Source of the DNA: Asparagopsis taxiformis
Taxonomy: Eukaryota; Rhodophyta; Florideophyceae; Bonnemaisoniales; Bonnemaisoniaceae
Direction of reading: 5' to 3'
Assembly (NCBI GenBank): GCA_030407315.1
Contig: JALQPE010001682.1
Location: 1 to 64,000, forward strand
Length of the DNA stretch: 64,000 nucleotides
Position numbers and translations under genes: made by a program. Below are positions 55,106-64,000 of the stretch, piece after piece (position 1 is the first letter of the stretch; every line of letters starts with the position of its first letter). The notes under the pieces were generated by a model. The model had not been told where the DNA came from, ran no database searches, and was given only the letters and a program-made list of their open reading frames with translations.

Positions 55106-56156
55106 GCTATTGGGGCGAGAGTAGTGGTGTTCACGGTCCTGGTTGACCGTGGTTCGGACCGGTCTGGACGTAAAAGACTGGTCCCCGTGACCGTCACTTC
55201 TATGCGAAAAGAAGTCCTGATCTATTTGTATTTGGATAGAGCTTTCAGTCAGTTATTGAAAATATGCTCAACTACATTAGTTTATTCATGAGAACAGGGA
55301 AAATTGATCAAGAATATCCTTTTTCGTAGTAAATTAATGAAATCGTCAAAGATCCTGTGTTTGTGTCGTGAGCCTTAGTGTTTCCGAAATTATTTGGTCA
55401 ATTCCAATGATTGTTAATAGATTTCGTCCTGGTGTTGCACTGTTAATTCCAGAGTGGACGAGTATGGTTGAGAAAGGTCGGGTAAATTGGTGTTTCTTGG
55501 GTGAAACAAATGATAACCGGTCAGAGCCTCGCGTTCGCGAATATGTCTGATCGAGGCAAACGCGGTTGCGTGTGATTTGCCAGTAGAATTGAGCTTGTGA
55601 TCCTTTTATTGTGTTGCTGGGTGTGCTGTTCTCTATCTCCGAGTTGGCTCTACCTGGAGTTCTTTATATACTCTATCTGCCTTCACTCTACACCACAAAC
55701 CTCCACCCTTGCCGACACTTAGACGTTTAGAAATGATTTCTGCCATGAAGTCTGAGCTATTTGTTGTAGCGAGTATTAGTCCAGAAAATTTCATTACAGT
55801 AGCTTGAAGATTTTCTGACACTCCCAATTCTTTTTCGCTCAACAAATATTCGCAAAATATTTTCTCAATATCTAATGGGCTCTATCTACCCATTGTTCAA
55901 TTGGGTGATCCAATTTTCCTAGTTGTTGTGGAAATGACTTTTACAAGAAAAATTCTACAGGTAATTTCTACCAGAATTTTAATTTAGGGTTAGATGGACG
56001 TCTGGAAGTTTCCAGCCGTCCAACCATAGGAAGCTAAATACAGCTCCCAGCGGTCGGAATAACCTAAGGGAGATAAGCTAGACTTAGTAAATTACATCTG
56101 TTCTACATTCCTACCTTTACACCGTTTTGGACTCCTCGTCCGTGTACACGCGTAAC
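55106..56156. other. Spacer up to the Ty3 element, no LTR recognised
   Basis: AT-rich sequence with short frames only. A 5' LTR and primer-binding site should lie here if the retroelement is complete, but I could not match any stretch to the sequence after 60756. Confidence 0.4.
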
Positions 56157-59100
56157 ATGGTACTCTTGTGGAGGGCCGACGACCCGAACCAGCAGGCGGG
56201 TCCATCCACTGCTAAGATGGACGGCTCTCTCTCTTCCGACGTCAAGAAGTTCTTCTTCTTCGAGAACGTCGCTATGCGCGCCAAGTCCGACGAGGAGAAA
56301 ACGCTCGAGCTCCTCGCACACCTCGAGGGCGAGGCATTCGACTTCTACTACGAAACGTTCGCCAAGGATGGAGCGCTGACGGAAGAGGCTATGAACTACG
56401 CCCTCGTCAAGAAGGCCTTCATAGATCATTTCGGAGTCAAGACAGAGCCGAGTGACGATATCCGCAGTGCCATCAATGCGGTACTGGATCCCGAGGATCT
56501 TGTCGGATCGCTCAAAACTATGGATCGTCTGTTCGAAAAGGCATCTTTCAATGATGAAGCTATGTTTGGCCTTCTGAGGAATGCACTCTCCCGCTTCCCA
56601 GAACTGGCCCAGTTCGCGATCTATCGCGGTGCCACGCACTACACCGACCTCAAGAAAGTGGTGCGTGACTTCGACCAGGGTCGAAAGGATTTCCTCTCTT
56701 CCGTCCCGTATCACGATACAGGGAAACAGCACCCGCTCGATTCCACCTTTGGATCTAAGCGGGTCCTGAACCGTCCCGACGCACGAACGTCACAGGTGGA
56801 GAACAAGGTGGACAAGCTAGCGGAGCAACTCGCTGAGCTCTCCCTCATCGTCCGCAAGCAGACAGGAGCATCCTCATCGGATAGACGCGAAACTCCTCGC
56901 CCTTGTTCCTTCTGTCAGAAGCCTGGGCACGGAGCTAACTCCTGCCCTGAAAATCCACACCGAGACACTCGTTGCTCCAAATGTGGTAGTCTGGGTCATT
57001 CTGTCGCGACTTGCTATAGTCGTCAGAAGGGCACGGAGAAGCAGAGGAGCCCCTCTACCGGTAGGGACGACACCTCCCGCGCGAATCAGGTTACCGTAGT
57101 AACCGCGACTCCCGATGTCGTTGGTACTACCAAACGTACCATGACGGGAGAAGCGGTTCCGAAGCAACATCGAGCTGAGGGGATCAATACGGACAACCTC
57201 ATGCATCCAGCACCGGGTCGTATTCTACCTCGCTTGCAACTGGAACCTCTTCCCATCCGAGGGAAGAAAAACCGCAAGGCGAAGAAAAAGAACACTTCCA
57301 AGAAGGTTCTTCAAGATCACGTCGGAAAGTACGACGTTGTTGGAGAGCTCGCTAATGCGTCTACAGGCCTCACGTTCGGCCAACTCCTCCGTGGAGACGC
57401 CGCCGAAGCCGCCAAAGAGATGCGACGTCTCTTCTCCCCCCTTAAGAATCGCCGACCGAGTAAGGCTGCGCCAGCCTTAAACGTTCAGAACAAACGAGTT
57501 CTGATGGTCGCGCCAGTTCGTATCTATGGTCGAGAGATTCGCGCGCTCCTGGATACTGGGGCTATACCCAATATCATCTCTGCTGATCTCGCCCGTCAGT
57601 TGTGCCTCCTGCCGAAGCGTACCAAGCAGAGGATTACGGTTGCAGATGGGTCGAGCGCCAACTGCATTGGTCGTGTCAAAGATGTGCCCATAACCTTTGG
57701 AAACCTCACAGCTTCCATGGATTTCCTCACCATCGAAAAGGCACCTATCGGCCTCATCATCGGCTTACCGGCCATGGAGGATCTTCAGGCTAAACTGGAC
57801 ATTGGGAGTCGAGTCGTCGAGATACAACTCGGCGAAGAATCGGCGCGGATTGGGCTAGAACCCGATAACGGCCTCCACTTCCTTCCACAGGGAGGTAGTG
57901 AAAGCGAAGACTTCACGTCTCTCAGCACCGATGAAGGAGCGTCGACGACTTCTTCAAGGGACGAAGACGAAGGTACGCTAATTGTCGCCCACGTTGACTT
58001 CTCCAAGCCGCAAGCAGCGGTAGAAGAGGAGAGCGACCGCTCTGAAACCGAAGAGCACGATAAACTCGTCGAAGAGAAGCTCGCACACCTGTCAGCATCG
58101 GACAGACGCATTATATCGGAGTCGTTGAAGGACTATGGAATCGTCGCTTGGTCCTTTCACGATCTCCGGAAAGCCGACGTACCTGTTAAACACTCCTTTG
58201 AGCTAGAAGATGCCACCCCAGTCTACCACCAACCTCATCGGTTGTCACCGAAACACAACGAGGTAGTACGATCCGAAATCGATCGGATGCTAGAAGCGGG
58301 AATTATCACTCCGGCCTCATCGGCATGGTCCTTCCCGGTGGTCATCGCTACGAAGAAGGACGGGAAACCACGTTTCTGCGTTGACTATCGCATCCTGAAT
58401 CGTAAGATCAAACCAGATCGTTGGCCTTTACCCAGGATCGAAGAGATTTTCGATGAACTGGGAGGGAATTCCCTCTTTACCACCGTCGATCTCTTCTCTG
58501 GGTATTGGCAGATTCGAATGGACACCGCTTGTAAGGAGATGACGACCTTTGTCACGCGGTACGGCACCTATAAGTTCGAAGTTATGCCTTTTGGATTAAT
58601 GAATGCCCCGTCTACCTTCCAGAGAATGATGGATGAGATGGTCAAGGATCTGCCATTCGTCCGAGCGTATCTCGACGACGTTGTGGTATTCTCTAAAAAC
58701 ATGGAAGAACACGTCTCCCACCTTCGTATCCTCTTCGAGACCCTAAGTCAGAGGGGTTTGAAGCTGAAGATCGTCAAATGCTTCTTCGCTCAACCTAAAG
58801 TCGAGTTGCTTGGTCACATCGTTAGCCACAATGGGGTGTCAGTACACCCCGCCAAGATTTCTGCCATTAGAGACGTAGCTACGCCGAAAACTGCTTCCGA
58901 GCTCCGCAGCTTCCTCGGTTTGGCGGGCTACTATCGCCGGTTCATTAAGGGGTTTGCCGACATCTCGGCTTCTCTATTCCCATATACCTCTTCTGGACGT
59001 TCCTTCGAATGGACAGAGGAGATGAATCAGGCCTTCTGGACGCTGAAGGAAAAAAACTTCGGCTCCCGTCCTTTCCTTCCCTGACTTTGATACTACCTTC

Positions 59101-60756
59101 GTAGTAGAGACAGATGCCTCCTCCGTATCCGTCGGAGCTGTCCTCGCGCAGAAGAAAGAAGACGGGCGTATTCATCCTATTCAATTCGCGAGCAGGACAA
59201 TGAATACGGCTGAAAGAAAATATTCGGCATGCGAACGGGAAGCCCTAGCAGTTATCTTCGCACTAAAGAAGTTCCGACTCTACCTTCTCTCCACGCAGCC
59301 CTTCAAGCTGATGACGGATCACCAAGCGTTGCAATACGCCTTCCAGAAGAGGGATATACACGGACGACTTGCCCGTTGGCTCGACTTCCTCGCGGAATAC
59401 GACTTCGTTATCTCGTTCAGGCCGGGAAGGCAGAACTCCGCTGCCGACTTTTTGTCCCGTCTAGAACAAGCCCAGACCGCTCCGGGGTCAGGAGAAGATG
59501 AGGGCGACCTCGCCCTGCTTGCCATTCCAGAAGCCCTCCGCATAGAACCTGACCTAGTCGCAGTGTTCCAATACTTACGGGGTGGAGCTGAGCCCGAAGT
59601 AGAGGGTCTCGCTCGACAAAAGGTTCGACGGAGTTCCAAGGATTTCTTAGTCTGGGAAGACCAGCTCTTTCGCCGCACCGCGTTGGGACCCAAGGTAGTA
59701 GCACCGATTCCGCTCCGAATCAAGATCCTGCAAATGTTCCACGACAACATCGGTCATTGGGACGCTGCCTCGACCCGCCAGTTTATCGTGGAACGTTACT
59801 GGTGGCCGCATATGGGCAAGGACATTCACGACTACGTTCGGAGTTGTGAGGGGTGTCAGAAGAATAAACCGGTACCCCGCTATCGGACTACCCTGAGTCA
59901 GCCGTTGACAGGCCTTTTCCACACGTTTTCCACCGAATTTGCGGGGCCGCTCCCGCGCACGGCCAAAGGTAACCGATTCCTTCTCATCGCCGTCGAACAC
60001 CTCACTGGCTGGCCTATCGCCAGGGCCACCGCAGCTAGTACCACGGATGTCGTACTCAATTTCGTGAAGGATGAGATCATCTACTCGTTCGGTCCCCCGA
60101 CTACCATTGTATCCGACAATGCGGGGTGTTTCACAGCCGCGACACTCGCGAACTTCATGAGGAGTAACGGGATCGACTGGAAGACCGTGCTCGAATACTC
60201 CCCTATGTCTAACGGGCGAGCCGAGCGGATGGTAGGGACTATCAAGAGGTCCTTAGCCAAAGTCAAAGGAAGGGACTCGGTCGAATGGGACACGCTTCTT
60301 CCGCACGTTCTCTACGGTTATCGCCGTCGTTGCATGACAGGCGGAACCTCCCCCTTCGAACTGATGTACGGAGTAGTCCCGAGGGTAGTCGCCCACGACC
60401 CGTCAACGCTTCTGGACCGTCCACTGGACCCTCAATCCCGACTGTTTGAAATGTTAGCTCTCCAGTCGCAACGAGCGAGCAGGGTAGAAATGCATCTACG
60501 CAATACCCAAGCTCGAGCCCACCTCCCTGAACGCAGGTTCAAGGTAGGCGACGAGGTCCTGGTGGCGAAGGGGAAGGCTTTCGGAACGACGAATTTGTCG
60601 CTGTTCGAAACCAAATGGTACGGACCGTTTAAGGTCATCCACTCTAGCCACCCTCGGTACCTACTCGCTTCCGACCAAGCAAAGGTATCACGCCGCCCCA
60701 TTCATGCTCGACGTCTATTGCTCTTCCGTAGGCGTCCACTACATCTACTGCATTAA
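56157..60756 (+). mobile_element. Ty3/gypsy retrotransposon gag-pol, one-base frame break
   Basis: The ATG at 56157 opens a Gag domain, then two CCHC knuckles (C-S-F-C-Q-K-P-G-H-G-A-N-S-C and C-S-K-C-G-S-L-G-H-S-V-A-T-C, near 56910-57010), an aspartic protease (L-L-D-T-G-A near 57548), and reverse transcriptase (F-C-V-D-Y-R-x-L-N; Y-L-D-D near 58669). The frame ends at 59084 after an A7 run at 59050-59056. The next frame continues with RNase H (E-T-D-A-S-S, T-D-H-Q-A-L) and integrase (H-x4-H ... C-x2-C, S-D-N, N-G-R-A-E-R) to 60756. RT before integrase defines Ty3/gypsy. Omitting one A joins the parts. The first integrase Asp is Glu (S-T-E-F-A-G-P-L-P), which would impair strand transfer. No chromodomain. 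Probably a non-autonomous or decaying copy. Confidence 0.9.
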
Positions 60757-62293
60757 GTTTCCATTAGGGAAACCCTTCGCTTGCACACTCCCTTTTATGC
60801 ATAACCCCTTTTTAATGATTCAACCCTTGTTCTACGCACACATTACAATTCTAGATCCTTCTATCCATTACTAGCTACTCTACTCAATACGATTCATTTC
60901 CCTCTCTGTCCAACTGTGAGATGCTACGACGACCCCGCACCACCAAGTTTCGCTTTTCGGACCTTCTCCCGCTTCCTCTGACGCTGACGTTTCGCGCGTT
61001 TCTCCTCTTGATTCAAGCCCAACCGCCGGACACGTCGAAGGTCATCGAATGCCAAGAAATCCGACGATTTGATGGTGCCGCAACATAAGAAGAATGCCCA
61101 AGACTCTAGACTGTAGCAGGTAGAAAATCCGCCAGAGCGGCAAACCACCCGACAGGTGTCCCGAGCCTCGGTAGAGGAAGTGGTAGAGCAGATGAACCTT
61201 ATAAGTACCCGGCGGGTAGTCTCGTGAGAGAGAAGGGGTCGCTACCCGGAGGAGGTTGTGCGATTATAGCGCTCACGCGAGATGCGTATTAATGGAGCAA
61301 GATGACGTAATCCGTCGAGCTGTTGGCTAACCCTAAGGTTTTCCCGGAGAGGGGTTGAACAATAGGTATGCGAACACTGTTCCTGTGGGTCGTAATTCCA
61401 CTTGAGTTTACGTTACTCTAGAAACCGTGCCTACTGGCTATTCCAGTGGCCGTTTTATACTAAGTCTACTGTAAGCTAGGGTTAGTGGTTAGGAATAAAT
61501 ATCCAGTTAGTGACCAATCAGAACCCGATTACTGGCGCTCGCCTACCCGCGAGGTCATTGCCAATAGGCTTACATTGTAATGTATGGCTGATCAGCCTAA
61601 GTTAAAATTTGCCCCTTGTGGGGTCTTGGCCGGGGCCGATAGGCCCGGGTGGGGTTATTTGTCAGCCTTAGCTGGTCCTAAGTATAGGAAACACGCCAGT
61701 TGGCTGGTGCCTTCTGATTGGCACATCCCGTAAGTGGGTACCCAATAGGGAAGCGACACGGCTCGATCAGCGAGGTCCGCCAGGCGGTACGACACGGCCC
61801 CCTCCTGAGAGATTTGTCGTCCCGACAAAATTTGATCAAATAAAATTACAATTTTTGGCTGTGGCCGTTGCATTGTGAAATTCAAAATTTTCCCGCGCGC
61901 GGCGCGTGCACACTAAATGTGTTGTCCATCCGACTCTTCCCGAGTTCCGCCCGACCGTTTCCTATTGGAATCAATACCTGTTTCAGGTTCATCATCGTCC
62001 TAACGCAACACAGCGTATTCACCCCTTCGGTGTCCAACTGCGTCCACGCATTCGCGTCCTTTCCATTATCCCTCAAAGGGTTTTTGTGTCCATCTGCTAA
62101 ATAATTAGCCGCGTGATCGCACGAGCGGTGCCAATTCGAGGCTTGCATTCGCCGTTTCGGCCCATTGCCTGGCGATCCCCATTCCTGGGTTGAATAGCGC
62201 AGCTCCCTCCCGGAGACTTAAGCCAATAGGCCACTTGTTCGTCCCGCTTCAGGGTTTTTATCAACGTCCGTCATCGCCTCTACTGGCTTTAGG
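60757..62293. other. Ty3 3' flank; no gene recognised
   Basis: Contains a Lys/Arg-rich minus frame (60924-61148) with no family, and GC-rich segments with small hairpins such as tttgtcg-tcc-cgacaaa near 61815. A 3' LTR may lie within 61190-61850 but could not be paired with a 5' copy. The stretch before 62294 may be the leader of another element. Confidence 0.4.
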
Positions 62294-62557
62294 ATGACCC
62301 CTCGTGCTCCGATTCAATTCGAATCCTCTGAAGAGGAAGGAGACAATATGGGTTCGCCCAACCGTCCTACCACACGCTCCAGCGTTCGCAGTCCCACGAC
62401 GCGCCACCAGGCTTCCTCCTCCCGCACCGGGGTTCCGCCTACACCGGCTAAGTCTTCGTCGACTTCAGCGCCACGCGTGCCGTCAGCCACCGCGGCTCAA
62501 TCGCAAACGCGAACGTCTGTGTTCTCGGAAATGGACGCGGACGTCCACAACCTCTAG
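62294..62557 (+). CDS. Gag-like N-terminal fragment, tentative
   Basis: 87 codons from an ATG (M-T-P-R-A-P-I-Q-F-E-S-S-E-E-E-G-D-N). Ser/Thr/Pro/Arg-rich low-complexity sequence of the kind found at the start of retrotransposon Gag proteins. It ends where the palindromic repeat at 62558 begins, suggesting truncation. No domain is present, so the assignment is weak. Confidence 0.3.
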   Translation: MTPRAPIQFESSEEEGDNMGSPNRPTTRSSVRSPTTRHQASSSRTGVPPTPAKSSSTSAPRVPSATAAQSQTRTSVFSEMDADVHNL

Positions 62558-62740
62558 TACACCTAGTATTACTAGGCGGACGTCCATGTTCTCCAGTATT
62601 TTTGGATGTCCGCCTAGAACCGGACGTCCATGCGGTCTAGTACGTCTAGTATTACTAGGGCGACATTCATTGTTTCTAGTACCACGGATGTCCCCCTCGG
62701 GATGGACTTCCGCCATGTCTATGTCCACCTAGGACGGGCG
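62558..62740. repeat. Imperfect repeats of ggacgtccatg and ctagtattactag
   Basis: Two copies of a roughly 75-80 base unit: tctagta-cacctagtattactagg-cggacgtccatg, then gtctagtacgtctagtattactaggg. They are rich in small palindromes (ctagtattactag, ggacgtcc). A further hairpin with atggatg/catccat arms lies at about 62797-62814. Confidence 0.7.
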
Positions 62741-62859
62741 CCGGTTCAGAAATTCAAAAATTTCGACCCCAGAAATTTCTGCCGCCGTGCTCGACATGGA
62801 TGTCCGCATCCATCACGGCGACCACTCTATTTTTCCTTGTCGGTCGACTCCAATTTCGT

Positions 62860-64000
62860 CTTTAATTTTTTCATCCTCTCGCTCACACCCCCTTCCAGTT
62901 GGTGCTCACCTCCCCCGTACTGTACCTCAAACACCCCCAATACCACTCTAGCACGCATTTTCAGCTACCTATCCCCGCTTCCACGGTGCACACCTCCATT
63001 CCATACCTACTTTTCTGCTCTACCGTACAGATTTCGTATAACCAGTCCTCATACTACCTCAGAATAGCGAAAAACACCCCCTATCTCCTCGACCATGCTC
63101 TCCCCCATCACCTTTGCAACGTATTGTTCTTCAATACCCTCTCTCCTCTACCTTCAACCCCTCTCCTTCGCCCTCTCCACAAACTTCCCCTGCAGCTTAC
63201 TCTTCGAAAACCTCTCACTCCCCATCCCGTACCCAACCTGCTCCACCCCTCCCTCCCTCAGCTGCTCCATGCCCCCCACGCCATCCACATCTTCGATACC
63301 GTATACAGCACCACCACCGGCCCACGCTCCCGCTCCCCCGCCGTCTCCCCAGAAACCCCCCCCGCTCTGAACCACATATGAACCCCCCACTTCGCACCCA
63401 TCCTCTCACTCCCCTCCCTCCCCAAATACAATAACCCCTTCTTCTCCATCACATCCCCACTCACCATAGCCAGAACAGACGCCACCCCCCTTCCCGCCTC
63501 TTTTTCCTCACTTTCCTAAAAACCCCTTCCTCTCGGCGCCTTCAACCGCACCCTCCTACGGCCCCACCTAAACACCTCCTCCACTCTCACTACCCCAACA
63601 CCCCGCAGCGTCTCCCCAATCCCCATAATATGCTCGTCGGCACTCCTCTCCGAATCACACTCCAATCTAAACCCGCACTCCGTACATTTCCACCTCCCCC
63701 TGTACCATCCATAGATTCCATCCCCCCACAGAACACATCCTCATACCACAGAACAATTTTCTTCCTCTCATACCTCATCCTTAAAACCTCCATCTGCTCC
63801 ATGTAAATTTCGATGTAAATATTTTCTCCACTATGCAATCTCAAACATGTACGAGCCTATGACTTTCCGCTTTGTCAACCCTGAATATTGGTACTCATGT
63901 ATTCATAAAATAGGGCCACCCACATCCCTATCCCGTTCTGCAAGCTTTACAAACCACCAGACGCATACTCCACAACTATACAACAAACACTACTCGCTAT
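62860..64000. other. Strongly pyrimidine-rich plus strand, no gene recognised
   Basis: C/T-rich with long runs of ccct, ccac and cccc words. All frames are low complexity. A minus frame at 63590-63844 (E-N-I-Y-I-E-I-Y-M-E-Q-M-E-V-L-R-M) looks the most protein-like but is unplaced, and it might continue downstream on the minus strand in another frame. Confidence 0.45.

Noticed and set aside
55106..56156. 5' LTR of the Ty3 element
   Set aside because: I compared it by eye with 60757-62290 and found no long match; only an alignment could settle whether diverged LTRs exist.
59049..59057. Programmed -1 frameshift site (A AAA AAC is present in frame)
   Set aside because: The RNase H frame is reached by a +1 shift (one A skipped); a canonical -1 slip would enter the third, closed frame. 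An indel is simpler.

Overview
This looks like nuclear DNA of a photosynthetic eukaryote, most likely a florideophyte red alga of the Chondrus type; that taxonomic call is an inference. The reasons are: eukaryote-only genes (exocyst Sec10, BUB2, STN1, histones, SUMO protease, WDR75) packed a few hundred bases apart; few, short GT-AG introns (three seen, 73-91 nt); organelle-style presequences on bacterial-type proteins (RbfA, TrhO); and a compact gene island between two stretches of mobile and palindromic DNA. No tool could be run, so homology calls rest on recognised motifs and domain order.

Region 1-26.5 kb is accessory DNA. It holds two copies of an unusual pair: a large Tnp2/Plavaka-like DDE transposase and a protein with a ParB/sulfiredoxin-like D-G-x-H-R domain. 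The first pair (1-3082 and 4196-7998, both minus strand) is broken by many frameshifts. The second pair (10380-12932 minus, 14414-18457 plus) is intact. Around and between them lie long near-perfect palindromes (arms of 18-63 bp), a 35-bp tandem array, a 49-bp tandem repeat that shares its core with a palindrome on the other side of the intact transposase, and a 45-bp array. A tRNA-Met(CAT) gene with a predicted 297-nt intron sits at 25857-26227.

Region 27.3-55.1 kb is the gene island, about twenty genes, often divergent or tail-to-tail: a secreted Cys-rich basic protein, Sec10, WDR75/Utp17, BUB2-type TBC GAP, KLHDC4-like kelch protein (one intron), HIU hydrolase, Ulp/SENP protease, a probable plastid protein of unknown function, STN1 (one intron), a SANT/Myb protein with a polyalanine tract, an Erv/ALR sulfhydryl oxidase, RbfA, a TrhO-O-methyltransferase fusion, a divergent H2A/H2B pair with matching 3' stem-loops, a Nem1/CTDNEP1-like phosphatase, an NPPY-type adenine methyltransferase-like protein, an MTAP-family phosphorylase and a ZNHIT3-like HIT-finger protein (one intron). 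The most striking gene is the fusion at 46721-49055. It joins a tRNA U34 hydroxylase (TrhO family) to an O-methyltransferase of the family that contains bacterial TrmR, so one polypeptide could make 5-methoxyuridine at the wobble position.

Region 56-64 kb is again mobile DNA: a Ty3/gypsy gag-pol with a one-base frameshift before RNase H and a substituted integrase aspartate, a short gag-like fragment, palindromic repeats and a pyrimidine-rich end.
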